This document shows positions 17,161-26,781 of a DNA stretch of 64,000 nucleotides, piece by piece. A program made the position numbers and the translations under genes. The stretch comes from Leptospirales bacterium. Lineage in GTDB: Bacteria > Spirochaetota > Leptospiria > Leptospirales > Leptonemataceae. The notes beneath the pieces are model-generated. The model was not told where the DNA came from, did not search any database, and worked only from the letters and a program-made list of their open reading frames with translations. Location of the stretch: positions 248,001 through 312,000 of the forward strand of contig JAIBBN010000002.1 of NCBI GenBank assembly GCA_019694655.1. The letters are read 5' to 3'. The stretch's first letter is position 1. The number at the start of each line of letters is the position of its first letter.

Positions 17161-17270
17161 GTAGCGCTGCACGCCGACACTAGAGATTGGGGCGCAGCAG
17201 CAGGCCAGCTCGGGAAAAGATCGTGACAGCTTTGCCTGCGCTGGTTTTCCTGTGTCGAGTCGCAGTAGGG

Positions 17271-17287
17271 GTCCCGCCAGGCGGGAC
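17271..17287 (+). promoter_or_regulatory. GC hairpin in clpC leader
   Basis: GTCCCGCC and GGCGGGAC are exact reverse complements separated by a single A, giving a stem of about six pairs with a five-base loop. It lies 100 bases before clpC and 110 after the kinase stop; a short T-rich stretch (GGGCTTTTCTTCG) follows within 10 bases. It could attenuate read-through from the upstream operon or be part of a structured leader. Confidence 0.45.
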
Positions 17288-17358
17288 GAAGGGCTTTTCT
17301 TCGTCTGCCGAATCATCGCGGCGTCCAATAGTCATAGCTGGCGCCGGTGCGCAGGAAG

Positions 17359-17374
17359 AGGCCCCGGGGGGCCT
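17359..17374 (+). promoter_or_regulatory. Hairpin abutting the clpC ribosome-binding site
   Basis: AGGCCCC (17359-17365) pairs with GGGGCCT (17368-17374), seven G-C-rich pairs. The Shine-Dalgarno GGAG (17375-17378) starts on the next base and the clpC ATG is at 17387. A stem this close to the ribosome site could affect translation initiation. No CtsR-like heptad operator or CIRCE is visible in the 226-base leader. Confidence 0.45.
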
Positions 17375-17386
17375 GGAGAATTGAGC

Positions 17387-19999
17387 ATGTTTGATTTCAC
17401 CAAGAGAGCGAAGCGGGTGATCAACGAGTACGCCCAGCAAGAAGCCAAGCGCCTTGGCCACGACATGATCGGACCGGAGCATATCCTGCTTGGCCTGTTG
17501 CGTGAGGAGGACTCGGTTGCGATCAAGATTCTGAAAAACCTGAATATCGACCTTGGCGAATTGAAAAAAGAAGTCGAACGTCGATCCAAACAGGGCGGCA
17601 GCACGCTGCTAATCGATATATCACCCAATCCGGACAAGTACCAGAAGATCATTGATTACTCCAAAGAAGAAGCAAAGCGCCTCAAGCATAACTACGTAGG
17701 CACGGAGCACATCCTGCTTGCGTTGTTGCGCGACAACAACAACGTAGCTGGCGCGGCGCTTGCTAACTTCAGCGTTAACTATTCGGTCATCAAAGGCGAA
17801 ATCCTGCGCATACTGGGCGTGGCAACCTCCGGCGCCGCCAGCTCCAGCCGGCAGCAAAGCCAGGAGAAATCGCGCACGCCAACCCTCGACGAATTTGCAC
17901 GAGACCTCACGCAACTGGCTCGCGACAAGAAGCTGGACCCTGTGATCGGACGCGATGCGGAGATCCAGCGGCTGATTCAAGTGCTGTGTCGCAAGACCAA
18001 GAACAATCCCGTCCTGATCGGCGAAGCTGGCGTCGGGAAGACTGCCATTGTAGAAGGCCTGGCCGAGCGGATCGTCAGCCACCAAACGCCGGATATCCTT
18101 TTTGAAAAGCGCGTCATTGCTCTGGATCTTGCCAGCCTGGTGGCCGGCACCAAGTACCGCGGTGAATTTGAAGATCGCCTGAAAAAGATCATGCGAGAGA
18201 TTCAGAATTCCACCAACATCATTGTGTTCATCGATGAATTGCATACCTTGATTGGCGCCGGCGCCGCCGAGGGCGCCATCGATGCGGCCAACATGCTGAA
18301 GCCCGCGCTGGCTCGCGGCGAGATCCAGTGCATTGGCGCCACGACGCTCAATGAATTTCGCAAGTACATTGAAAAAGATTCGGCGCTGGAACGTCGCTTT
18401 CAATCGATCCTTGTAAAAGAGCCGTCAATGGACGATACCATTTTAATATTGAAAGGTTTGAAAAGGGCCTTCGAGACGCACCACAAGGTCAGCTACTCCG
18501 ACGAATCGCTGGAGCTTGCCGTTAAACTTTCAGAACGCTACATCAATGATCGCTACCTGCCGGACAAGGCTATCGATGTGATCGACGAAGCGGGCAGCCG
18601 CGCCCGACTGCAGAATTCTTCACGGCCCGAGGAAATCGTCACTCTGGAGGAGGAAATCAAAGACCTCGTCCAGAAAAAAGATGATATGGTCAAGGCGCAG
18701 GAGTATGAAAAGGCTGCGCAAATCCGCGACGAAATCAACGCGCGCAAAGAAGTACTGGAAGAGAAAATCAGTCAGTGGCAGGAGAAAATCGCCGATTACT
18801 CCGTGGCGATCAGCTCGGAAGACATCTTTGCCGTACTGAGTCTCTGGACTGGAATTCCGCTGGAGAAAATCGAAGAAGGCGAAGCCCAGAAGCTGTTGCG
18901 TATGGAGCAGGAACTCGGGCGCCGAGTCGTCGGCCAGGTGGAAGCCGTTACGCAGGTCAGCCGCGCGGTGCGTCGTTCACGGACTGGCTTCAAGGACCCC
19001 AAGAAGCCTTCGGGCAGCTTTATCTTTCTGGGGCCTACTGGCGTGGGCAAGACTGAGCTGGCTCGCGCCCTGGCGGAATTTCTTTTTGGCGACGAGAAGA
19101 ACCTTTTTCGCCTCGATATGTCCGAGTATATGGAGCCCCATTCGGTGTCCAAGTTGATTGGTTCGCCCCCGGGCTACGTGGGCTACGACGATGCCGGACA
19201 GCTCTCCGAGTTTATTCGCCGCCGCCCTTACTCGGTCGTACTCTTTGATGAAGTAGAGAAGGCCCATCCCGACGTATTCAATCTGCTCTTGCAGATTCTG
19301 GACGAGGGGACGTTGACCGACACCCACGGTCGCAAGGTTGACTTTCGCGAAACAATCGTAATATTGACCTCCAACCTGGGCGCCCGTGAAATGCAGCGCG
19401 GCGGCAAGCTTGGCTTTGCCGAAAGTTCGGACCGCAGAGAGGAATTCAAGAAGGACAAACTGCTTGATGAGCTCAAGAAGCACTTCAATCCGGAATTTCT
19501 GAATCGAATCGACGAGGTGATTACCTTCCACACGCTAACGCGCGAAGACATTCGCAAGATCATCGATATCATGGCGGCGCGTATGAATCGCCACCTCGTC
19601 GAGAAAAAGGTTCAGGTGCTGCTCGACAACGAGGCCAGCGACCTGATCGCCGAAATGGGCTACGACGAGAAGTTTGGCGCCCGGCCCTTGCGTCGCACGC
19701 TGCAACGCGAGCTGGAAGACTATATGGCCAATCGAATGCTGGAGGGCGCCTACAAGGACCCTACCGAGATTCTGGTCGGATGCAATAAGGACGACGCTGG
19801 CAAACGCAGCTTGCGCTATGAAGAGCGTTTCTGGCCCGGTTATGAAACGTTGCGCAAGGAGCGCGAGGCTGAAATCCAGCGCAAACATGAGGAACTGAAT
19901 CGCAAGAATGCGCCTCCGGCTGCCTCTGCGGGCGCCAGCGAGGATAAGGAGACGGATCCCAATCCTTCCAGACCGGCAAACACCGGACAGGTAGGCTGA
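17387..19999 (+). CDS. clpC: ATP-dependent Clp protease ATPase ClpC
   Basis: Hsp100 unfoldase that feeds ClpP. 870 residues: paired Clp N repeats (about 1-145) with [10 protein letters not shown] and [13 protein letters not shown]-1 with GEAGVGKT, a short middle domain containing a UVR-type segment ([15 protein letters not shown]), AAA-2 with GPTGVGKT, and a C-terminal tail disordered after about 810. The short middle domain separates it from ClpB. The two glutamates in the N-repeat motifs correspond to those reported to bind phospho-arginine in Bacillus ClpC, which fits the arginine kinase-like gene directly upstream. Start at MFDFTKRA with GGAG 8 bases upstream; the longer reading through the leader is not ClpC-like. 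No clpP is in the window. Confidence 0.96.
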   Translation: MFDFTKRAKRVINEYAQQEAKRLGHDMIGPEHILLGLLREEDSVAIKILKNLNIDLGELKKEVERRSKQGGSTLLIDISPNPDKYQKIIDYSKEEAKRLKHNYVGTEHILLALLRDNNNVAGAALANFSVNYSVIKGEILRILGVATSGAASSSRQQSQEKSRTPTLDEFARDLTQLARDKKLDPVIGRDAEIQRLIQVLCRKTKNNPVLIGEAGVGKTAIVEGLAERIVSHQTPDILFEKRVIALDLASLVAGTKYRGEFEDRLKKIMREIQNSTNIIVFIDELHTLIGAGAAEGAIDAANMLKPALARGEIQCIGATTLNEFRKYIEKDSALERRFQSILVKEPSMDDTILILKGLKRAFETHHKVSYSDESLELAVKLSERYINDRYLPDKAIDVIDEAGSRARLQNSSRPEEIVTLEEEIKDLVQKKDDMVKAQEYEKAAQIRDEINARKEVLEEKISQWQEKIADYSVAISSEDIFAVLSLWTGIPLEKIEEGEAQKLLRMEQELGRRVVGQVEAVTQVSRAVRRSRTGFKDPKKPSGSFIFLGPTGVGKTELARALAEFLFGDEKNLFRLDMSEYMEPHSVSKLIGSPPGYVGYDDAGQLSEFIRRRPYSVVLFDEVEKAHPDVFNLLLQILDEGTLTDTHGRKVDFRETIVILTSNLGAREMQRGGKLGFAESSDRREEFKKDKLLDELKKHFNPEFLNRIDEVITFHTLTREDIRKIIDIMAARMNRHLVEKKVQVLLDNEASDLIAEMGYDEKFGARPLRRTLQRELEDYMANRMLEGAYKDPTEILVGCNKDDAGKRSLRYEERFWPGYETLRKEREAEIQRKHEELNRKNAPPAASAGASEDKETDPNPSRPANTGQVG

Positions 20000-20493
20000 T
20001 GGATCAACCGCTGAGCGTTTGGCTGCCGTACATTGCGGCAATCGCGCCAGCGGCGCTGCTACTGGCTGCCGCGAGCGTCTGGCTACGGCTGTGGCTGCGC
20101 GGGCAGCGCAGCGCGCGCGCCAGCATTGATCAGTTGCGTCCGGCCTTTGCCGGTCCATCGCGGCTACGCACCGACTGGTTGGAACTAGAGTATTCCTTCG
20201 ACTCCGGCCGCGGTTGCAAATTCCGAGGAAGCGCCCTGGCGCCTCTGGAGTATTTTCTCGGTCAATCAGAGCTCAACCTGGCGGTGCTGTGGCTTGACCC
20301 GCGCGTAGATTTGCCCGTACTGGCGCACGGCGACGAACGCTACGTTGGCGAAGAAGCCATTGAGCACTACCTCCTGGGCCGACGCAGCGAAATCGAGATC
20401 CGCTATGTTGCACGCCGACCGGAGCGCAACGCTCCCGCTGGCCTGGAACGGGCTTTCAAAAAAGTGGTCGATAAACGACCGTCCAATCCCTGA
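19999..20493 (+). CDS. Small protein with N-terminal membrane helix
   Basis: 164 residues; ATG shares one base with the clpC stop (TGATG), so it is translationally coupled. One hydrophobic helix (PYIAAIAPAALLLAAASVWLR) anchors a cytoplasmic domain of about 120 residues with no recognisable motif. Position suggests a role linked to ClpC or simply operon hitch-hiking; I cannot assign a function. Confidence 0.7.
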   Translation: MDQPLSVWLPYIAAIAPAALLLAAASVWLRLWLRGQRSARASIDQLRPAFAGPSRLRTDWLELEYSFDSGRGCKFRGSALAPLEYFLGQSELNLAVLWLDPRVDLPVLAHGDERYVGEEAIEHYLLGRRSEIEIRYVARRPERNAPAGLERAFKKVVDKRPSNP

Positions 20494-20539
20494 GTGGACC
20501 GGCGCCGGCGCAATAAGCCTCCCGGCGGCGGAGTCCGCC

Positions 20540-21313
20540 ATGCATCGAAACCTCTTCTTGCTACTGTTCGTGCCAGCCGTATTGGTTAGCGCTTTGATTG
20601 CCCAATCCGCGCCGCGTTACGACGAAGCGCTGAACAATTACCGCGCCGGGAAATACGAAGATGCCCTGGCGGTGATACGCTCGGTCTTTGACAGCAATCG
20701 CAATTCGACGGAACTACGCACTCTGGCTGGCGCCAGTTATCTGGCCCAGGGTCAAACCGACCCGGCGCTGGCTCACGCGCGCTACTGCATTAACGCCAAC
20801 CCTCAAAGCATTTCCTGCCGCATACTCAAGGTTCGAGTCTTGCGGCGCAGCGATCCTGTCGAGGCAGCGCATAGCGCAGAGGGCGCTATCCGTGAAACAG
20901 GAGAAAATGCGGCGCTTCGCCTGGAGGCCGCCGCCGCCTATTTTGTAGCCGGTCGCCTGGATCTTGCCCGCCGGCACCTGGAAAAGGTAATTGCGGCCAA
21001 TCAGAAGAATTTTGCCGCGCTCTATCTCGACGGACTGATCTTCCTGAAACAGATGCGCTACGAAGAGGCTGAATTTCGGCTGCGCAACGCGTTGAATGCC
21101 GCTCCGCCGACCAGGGCCGATGCAGTGCGCACTCTGGTGAATCTTGGCGCCGCAGTTGAGAACCAGGCCATGGCATTGCGGAGCGCGGCTAAGAGCGCGG
21201 AAGCCGCCGGTCGATTTCGCGAGGCCGGCGACCTCTACCGCCGGGCGCTGGAACTCAACGAGCAGCACGCGGCCGCGCGCGCTGGACTGGAACGGGTCCG
21301 CCAGGCACAGTGA
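20540..21313 (+). CDS. Secreted TPR protein
   Basis: About 257 residues from ATG 20540. The signal peptide (NLFLLLFVPAVLVSALIAQS) is followed by some five TPR-like helical hairpins, for example YNRAGKYEDALAVIR-like and AALYLDGLIFLKQMRYEEAEFRLR. Probably periplasmic. It lies 46 bases after the clpC-linked gene, and its stop overlaps the GTG start of mtaB (GTGA), so the clpC transcript may run into mtaB. Confidence 0.8.
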   Translation: MHRNLFLLLFVPAVLVSALIAQSAPRYDEALNNYRAGKYEDALAVIRSVFDSNRNSTELRTLAGASYLAQGQTDPALAHARYCINANPQSISCRILKVRVLRRSDPVEAAHSAEGAIRETGENAALRLEAAAAYFVAGRLDLARRHLEKVIAANQKNFAALYLDGLIFLKQMRYEEAEFRLRNALNAAPPTRADAVRTLVNLGAAVENQAMALRSAAKSAEAAGRFREAGDLYRRALELNEQHAAARAGLERVRQAQ

Positions 21314-22719
21314 ATCCGATAGCAGCTCCTTCCCTGGCTCGCCCGCTGCGGGTGCTCATTGAAACCCTTGGCTGCCGACTCAATCAATTTGAGAGCGATG
21401 GCTTGCTTCGGCGCTTTGCTGCAAGCGGGCGCTATTTGCCGGCGGAGGAAGATGCCAGCGACATCGACCTGGCCATTCTGAATAGCTGTACGGTTACCGA
21501 TCAGGCGGATGCTCGCAATCGCGCCTCGCTGCGTTCGCTCCGTCGCCGCTATCCTGGCGCACGAATTGTGGCAACGGGCTGCTATGCCCAGACCGACAGC
21601 GAAACGGTCGCCGCCCTGCCAGAGGTTGATCTGGTAGTTGGCAATGATCGCAAGTCACAGCTCTTTGAAATTGTAGATCGCTGGCTGCTGGATGGCGCTG
21701 AAGCAGCTGCTACCGACCTCCTCGAAGATCCATCCAGGGACCCAATCAAGCAACGCTCTCAAAATGGTTACGGCCGGCGACCGACCATGATCGCTCCCTT
21801 CGACTATGGCAGCAAACTGCCGCTGACGCACACGCGCGCCTATTTGAAGATTCAAGATGGCTGCGATCGCCGCTGCAGTTATTGCAAAATTCCGCAGGCC
21901 AGAGGCCCAGGCGTATCTCGTCCTGCGCAGGATTGCATCGATCACGCCAGGGCGCTGGAGGATGCCGGAGTTGCGGAGATTGTTCTGACCGGCGTTAACC
22001 TCGGTTGGTACCGCGATCGCTCCGAGAGTTTGCGCTTTGTTAAGCTACTGGAAAGGGTCCTGGATTCCCTGAAAAAGGCCCGCCTCCGACTCTCCAGCAT
22101 CGAACCCTGCGACATAGATGCAGATCTTGCCCGATTGAGCCTGCATCCGCAATTTTGCGATTTTCTGCACGCGCCGCTGCAAAGCGGCAGCGATCGGATT
22201 CTGCGAGCAATGCGACGCAGCTACAGCAGCAAGAGTTTCCGGCTGCGCATTGAAACCTTCTTGAAGATCAATCCGCGTGTATTTCTGGGTTCCGATGTAA
22301 TCGTTGGTTTCCCCGGCGAGACGGCGGAGGATTTTCGGGAAAGCTATGATTTGCTGGAAGAGCTGGGTTTTGCCAATATCCACGCCTTTCGGTTCTCTCC
22401 ACGCAGCGGAGCGCCGGCGGCGGAGCTTGGTCTGCCACGAGTCCCGGACCAGGAGATCCGCCAGCGAATGGGCAAGCTGGCCGCATTGCGCGATAGGAAT
22501 TTTCAGAGCTACTGGGAACAGGAGCGGGGACAGCGTCGCGAAATGATAGTCGAGCAGATTTCGCCGACAGGCGAGTTCTGCCTTGGACTGACTGATAATT
22601 TCCTGCGCGTCATTGCAAGGAAGAGCGGCGCGCGCCGCGGGCAGATACTTCCCGTAGAAATCGGAGACAGATGGATCGAGAACCGCATCGAGTGTCGCCT
22701 GATCGATGAGAGCATCTAG
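21310..22719 (+). CDS. mtaB: MtaB-type tRNA methylthiotransferase (t6A37)
   Basis: Radical SAM methylthiotransferase converting t6A37 to ms2t6A37 in tRNA. 469 residues: N-terminal UPF0004 domain with ETLGCRLNQFESD, NSCTVTDQADA and ATGCYAQT (the three cysteines of the auxiliary cluster), a radical SAM core with CDRRCSYCKIPQARG, and a C-terminal TRAM-like domain. 'NSCTVTDQAD' and 'GCRLNQFES' are the MtaB rather than MiaB wording; a separate miaB is at 35.8 kb. GTG start overlaps the previous stop. The stop overlaps the convergent methyltransferase gene by 4 bases. Confidence 0.93.
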   Translation: MNPIAAPSLARPLRVLIETLGCRLNQFESDGLLRRFAASGRYLPAEEDASDIDLAILNSCTVTDQADARNRASLRSLRRRYPGARIVATGCYAQTDSETVAALPEVDLVVGNDRKSQLFEIVDRWLLDGAEAAATDLLEDPSRDPIKQRSQNGYGRRPTMIAPFDYGSKLPLTHTRAYLKIQDGCDRRCSYCKIPQARGPGVSRPAQDCIDHARALEDAGVAEIVLTGVNLGWYRDRSESLRFVKLLERVLDSLKKARLRLSSIEPCDIDADLARLSLHPQFCDFLHAPLQSGSDRILRAMRRSYSSKSFRLRIETFLKINPRVFLGSDVIVGFPGETAEDFRESYDLLEELGFANIHAFRFSPRSGAPAAELGLPRVPDQEIRQRMGKLAALRDRNFQSYWEQERGQRREMIVEQISPTGEFCLGLTDNFLRVIARKSGARRGQILPVEIGDRWIENRIECRLIDESI

Positions 22720-23360
22720 TTCGGCAACTCGAGGCGCGAATAGCGATCATGCTCCTCGCGCGCTTCATCGCCCTTTTCGATTTCCAGAAGATAGGTATAG
22801 GAGTTGGCCTTTAACGTGCGAACGAGACGATAGCCGGCATCGCGCACAAAAAAAAGCATCCGATCTTTGCTAACCTTTTGGCCGATCTCCGGACCGGAAG
22901 GCGCCTCCACGCGCTCCCAGTCAAGTATGATCATTCGCCCATCGTTCTTGACGCTGCGGCCCACGCCGCGAATTGCCATTGCCGGGTCGGCGAAGGTCGA
23001 GAGGACACAGGCGCAAAAGGCCATGTCAAACTCGGGCAGCCAATCTGGCAGCAGCGGGTGCTCCGTGCGTTCCGTATAAAAGGGCGTAAACCGCTCGATA
23101 CCTTCCTTGACCTTTTGACTGAGACAATAGTCTATCAAATCCTCCTGACACTCAGCGCCCCAAACCGACGCGTTCTCCGGGAGGACCTCCAGCAGGCCGC
23201 GTAAAAAATAACCGTTGCCCGACCCAAAATCGAGCAGGTTCTCCACGCCTTCCCATTTGATCTGCGAGAGCAACGAGCGAACGGGAAAGAGGTCTCTTCT
23301 CTCCCGGGAAAGGAGGTAGTCATGGAACTCTGGTTCCTCGTAATAAGGGCGACCGCGCAT
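22716..23360 (-). CDS. Class I SAM-dependent methyltransferase
   Basis: 214 residues with a standard SAM-binding fold: motif I LLDFGSGNGYFLRGLL (about 42-57), acidic loop VWGAECQEDL, motif DMAFCACVLSTFADP and KNDGRMIILDWERV. This arrangement resembles small-molecule or quinone-type methyltransferases, but the substrate is not evident. It reads against mtaB and diverges from the FN3 protein gene with about 135 bases between starts. Confidence 0.75.
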   Translation of the reverse strand: MRGRPYYEEPEFHDYLLSRERRDLFPVRSLLSQIKWEGVENLLDFGSGNGYFLRGLLEVLPENASVWGAECQEDLIDYCLSQKVKEGIERFTPFYTERTEHPLLPDWLPEFDMAFCACVLSTFADPAMAIRGVGRSVKNDGRMIILDWERVEAPSGPEIGQKVSKDRMLFFVRDAGYRLVRTLKANSYTYLLEIEKGDEAREEHDRYSRLELPN

Positions 23361-23495
23361 CGATGCTACTGCGTCTAAAGAGAACGGGACTGTCTGGTAT
23401 CGGGCTTGAGTTTCCCGGCGCCCGCGCTTCGCTACGACGCCGGCTCCATTTGGCCCACAGCGCAGCCGATAAATACAGCTGAGGTTGGCGGATTT

Positions 23496-25535
23496 ATGTC
23501 AAATCCAATCGTCAGAGCGGCTGTACTCAGCCTGGCGTTGCTCTCGGGGGGTCTTTTAGCCCAGGGAATTCCGGGGATCGATCCAATGCCGCGCGCCGAA
23601 GAGCGACGGCCACAGCCGGCCCAGCCGTCCAGCGAGCAACCGGCCGCAGGCCCGGCTCAACAAGAGCCATCCAATCCGCAGCAGCCTGCGACCGGGCCCG
23701 CTCAGCAGCCGACAGCAAATTCGGAGAAGCCAGCTGAGCAAGCGCCTGCCGGTCGCCTCGACAGCGAGCTGCCGCTGATACGCAACCTGCGCGTGGAACG
23801 AGTCGATGATCCTGGCTATTCCGTGCGCCTGAGCTGGGACGTCAGTCCACACAACGACACGGCGATCTATGTGGTTCGATATATTCGACCAACAGCGACC
23901 CGCGAACTGGTAATGGACGCCGACAGCGTCGCCTATCCGTTGCTAGGACCACAGGAGACGACCTTTTTGGACCGCGGTTTGCCGGACGGAGCCTACTACT
24001 ATGCCGTGGTAACTGTCTACGAAGCGACGCGTTCGCAGGGCATGAATCTAGTAGCAGACGGGAATTATTCCACCAAGCCAATGATTGTCTACCGGAGCGC
24101 CAGTCCGGCGCAGCCGGGTTCAGCCGCCGACCAGAATGCAAGGCTGCAGGTGCGCGCTCTGAGCGCAGTCAATGCTCAGAGTTCTGTCAAACTCAACTGG
24201 TCTGCTCCGGCCAATAGCAATGTGAGCTACAACGTCTACCGCAGCTTTGAGCCGATGGCCAATCCGATGGCGCTGCGCGTTGCCCGACGTATCGGACAAA
24301 CTCAAGCCAATCAACTGCAGTTTGAGGACACGACGCCGCCCCTGGGACGAGTGGTCTACTATGGCGTTACAGTTAACGATCCGCAAACAGGAGAAGAAGG
24401 CCGGGAATTGAGCTTTGGCCAGTCCTATATTCAAAATGTATTCCAGCCGGTTCAGGTAAGCCAGGATCGCAGTCGTCTGCTTCCCGATGCATTGACCGCA
24501 TATCTGGAAAATCGTGACACGGTCAAATTGCTCTGGGCTGATCCCGATGGACCGGTGAGCAGTTTGCGCATCTATCGTTCCACGCGGCCCATCAGCAACG
24601 CTCAGGAGCTGGCCCGCGCCACAGCGCTGGGGGAAGTGGGCCGCGGCGTTAACAGCTACCGCGACCGTTCGCTGGCGCCAGGAGTTTACTACTATGCGCT
24701 GGTGCCTCGCGATAGTTCGGCACAGGATGTGCAGGCCTTTGTCGAGGGTCGCACCTTCACTGGTTTTGGCTCTCGCATTCTTGGCGGTCAATCGCCCGGC
24801 ACAGTTGTTGAAAATCAACAGAAGCCGCAGCAAAACGATGTCCGTCCGGACAGCCAGCATCCAGATCCAGCGACGCAAAACACAACCCGTCCCTACCTGT
24901 CTGAGCTGCGGGCGCGCGTTGATGGCGACAGCGTGCAGTTGAGCTGGAGAGTCGTGGGGCGCGAACGAGCTCGCAATGTGCGCTTGCTGCTGTATCGATC
25001 CGATCGCTCCTTGCGCAGCTGGGGAGATGTTCGCAGCCATGGCGACCTCCTGGCCGAACTGGAGGCCGATACGCAAAGCTATACCGACGCCGGACTCCCA
25101 CACGGCCGTTACTTCTACGTTCTTTCGCTGGAAGCGGATGGCCATGCCGAAGACCGCTTGCTCGCGGGGCGAAACTTCGTCGGCAGCGCATTAGCGGTTG
25201 GCGGAGGCCGCCCCGAATCCGATCAGCAGGAAACTGCCTCTGACCTGGAAGAGGGCAGCTTGGCCCCAGGTATGGTTGGCCTGAGTCGGATTTTGCAGGA
25301 AACATACTACCGCCGTTCGTACGGCGAAGCGGTGCGCCGTATCGCTCCCTATGTGCTCGGGCGGGGCGTTGATGATTCAGTAAAGGCCAGAGCGATGCTT
25401 TTTACGGGCATGTCCTACTTCCACATGGGTCAATTTCGAAGCGCGATGGAGTTCTTCTTGCATGAACGGGTGCGGCGTCAATATCCGGAACGCGCGCGCT
25501 TCTGGTACAATCGCTCCCTGGAGCGAGCGCGCTGA
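23496..25535 (+). CDS. Secreted protein with four FN3-like repeats
   Basis: About 679 residues from ATG 23496, where a signal peptide starts (IVRAAVLSLALLSGGLLAQ). A P/Q/A-rich linker (about 35-90) with repeated GPAQQ units is followed by four fibronectin-III-like modules. Each has an early V-x-L-x-W strand (SVRLSWD, SVKLNWS, TVKLLWA, SVQLSWR) and a late G-x-Y-Y-Y strand (GAYYYAVV, RVVYYGVT, GVYYYALV, GRYFYVLS). The C-terminal 110 residues are helical and TPR-like. Probably periplasmic or surface-exposed scaffold. A TPR membrane protein follows 20 bases later. Confidence 0.8.
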   Translation: MSNPIVRAAVLSLALLSGGLLAQGIPGIDPMPRAEERRPQPAQPSSEQPAAGPAQQEPSNPQQPATGPAQQPTANSEKPAEQAPAGRLDSELPLIRNLRVERVDDPGYSVRLSWDVSPHNDTAIYVVRYIRPTATRELVMDADSVAYPLLGPQETTFLDRGLPDGAYYYAVVTVYEATRSQGMNLVADGNYSTKPMIVYRSASPAQPGSAADQNARLQVRALSAVNAQSSVKLNWSAPANSNVSYNVYRSFEPMANPMALRVARRIGQTQANQLQFEDTTPPLGRVVYYGVTVNDPQTGEEGRELSFGQSYIQNVFQPVQVSQDRSRLLPDALTAYLENRDTVKLLWADPDGPVSSLRIYRSTRPISNAQELARATALGEVGRGVNSYRDRSLAPGVYYYALVPRDSSAQDVQAFVEGRTFTGFGSRILGGQSPGTVVENQQKPQQNDVRPDSQHPDPATQNTTRPYLSELRARVDGDSVQLSWRVVGRERARNVRLLLYRSDRSLRSWGDVRSHGDLLAELEADTQSYTDAGLPHGRYFYVLSLEADGHAEDRLLAGRNFVGSALAVGGGRPESDQQETASDLEEGSLAPGMVGLSRILQETYYRRSYGEAVRRIAPYVLGRGVDDSVKARAMLFTGMSYFHMGQFRSAMEFFLHERVRRQYPERARFWYNRSLERAR

Positions 25536-25554
25536 GTGCAGCAGGTAGCCGGCG

Positions 25555-26781
25555 ATGAGTCTAAAGCAAGGTTTCATATTGATGCTGGGCGTCTCCCTGC
25601 TTACGGGAGGGGTGGCGTTGCTGGCCGGTCGCTCTCTGGATTGGTTTCGGGGCGAGGACGCACATCGTCAGGAGCTGCGCCAAACCGAGGCGCGGCTGCG
25701 CGAGGCCGATGAGTTGCTGCGACAGAACAGCGAGGAGGGGGCCCGGCAGGCGGCTGTCATCTACAACCAGGTTCTGTCACAGAATATCGGCCGGCGTACC
25801 AATCAGTTTGCGCGCTTTGGCCTCGCGGCAGCCCTGGAGCGAACGGACAATCGCCCCACCGCCCTGGATTACTTTCGCGAATTGAAATCCGATCCGCAGC
25901 TGGACCCCGAACTGCGCGACCGCGTTGACTTCTCCGTTGGACGATTGCTGCTTTTCATCAATCATGAAGAGGAGGGCCGTTCCCTGCTTGAGGGGCTGCT
26001 GGCGCGTAATATCGATCAACGTTTGCGCTCGCACGTTCATACGGCTTTTGGCTATTTCTATTTGCGCGCTGGCGAGTTTCGGCGGGCGCGGGATAACTTC
26101 CGCGTCGCCCTGAAATACCATCCGGAGAATCTGGAAGCGGAGCGCGGGCGCGCCCTGGCTGCCAGTCGCGGCGGCCGCGAGTGGGCCGGTTACGCCTACT
26201 ATGATGAGTATCTGACCGGTAACGCCAATCTGCAGCCGCACGAGCGCGCTACCGAGGCTCGCGCTCTAGGCGAGGAAGCGTTTCGCAATGGAATGGCGGC
26301 GGAGCGCCAGGGTCGTCATGACGAGGCAATTCGCCATTTCCGCAGGTCGCTGGAAGGCGCCGACGCTGATTTGAATGAACGCGCCACCTACTGGATGGCC
26401 GAGAGCTATGCCGCCAGTGGCGGCATTCAGGCGGCGCTGGCGCACTACGATCGCGTTCTCCGCAACGGCGATCGCAGCCTGGACCAGCCGGCCCTCATCC
26501 AGCGCGGCATATTGCTATCCAGACTCGGCAAGCTAGATGCCGCGGCGCGCTCCTTCCAGCGTGCAATTGACGATTTCCCCGCCGGCGCCTATACGGAAAA
26601 GGCAATTGAATGGAAACGTGAAATCGACGCTCAAATTCAAGAACGCTTTTACCAGGAAGACCTTGAACGGCGGCCAAATGGACAGACACTTTATCCGGAA
26701 GGCGGCAGGCCGCCGGCCGAGGTCCCGGGCGGCGATAGTGACAGCGACGATTCCGCGGCCAGCTCCGCTGACCGCCGATGA
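25555..26781 (+). CDS. Membrane-anchored TPR protein
   Basis: 408 residues with one N-terminal hydrophobic helix (FILMLGVSLLTGGVALLAG), a charged coiled segment (about 30-60) and a TPR array to about 370 (for example RRARDNFRVALKYHPENLEAERG and HDEAIRHFRRSLEGAD). The tail is acidic and Ser-rich. It probably forms an operon with the FN3 protein. Its last 91 bases overlap the 3' end of the convergent metalloenzyme gene, both encoding low-complexity tails. Confidence 0.82.
   Translation: MSLKQGFILMLGVSLLTGGVALLAGRSLDWFRGEDAHRQELRQTEARLREADELLRQNSEEGARQAAVIYNQVLSQNIGRRTNQFARFGLAAALERTDNRPTALDYFRELKSDPQLDPELRDRVDFSVGRLLLFINHEEEGRSLLEGLLARNIDQRLRSHVHTAFGYFYLRAGEFRRARDNFRVALKYHPENLEAERGRALAASRGGREWAGYAYYDEYLTGNANLQPHERATEARALGEEAFRNGMAAERQGRHDEAIRHFRRSLEGADADLNERATYWMAESYAASGGIQAALAHYDRVLRNGDRSLDQPALIQRGILLSRLGKLDAAARSFQRAIDDFPAGAYTEKAIEWKREIDAQIQERFYQEDLERRPNGQTLYPEGGRPPAEVPGGDSDSDDSAASSADRR

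Noticed and set aside
17161-17250. Missing McsB C-terminal part as a frameshifted remnant after the kinase stop
   Set aside because: The other frames after 17160 do not give McsB-like residues, so a simple frameshift does not restore the domain.
17161-17386. Possible tRNA, CIRCE or CtsR operator in the clpC leader
   Set aside because: No cloverleaf or TTCGA-type loop, no TTAGCACTC arms and no AGTCAAA-type heptads were found; only the two hairpins are supported.
23466-23473. GCCGATAA, identical to the flagellar sigma28 -10 box, before the FN3 protein gene; the same octamer occurs near 42327 before another secreted-protein gene
   Set aside because: No TAAA-type -35 box stands about 15 bases upstream in either place, and an octamer is expected about twice by chance in both strands of a 64-kb window.
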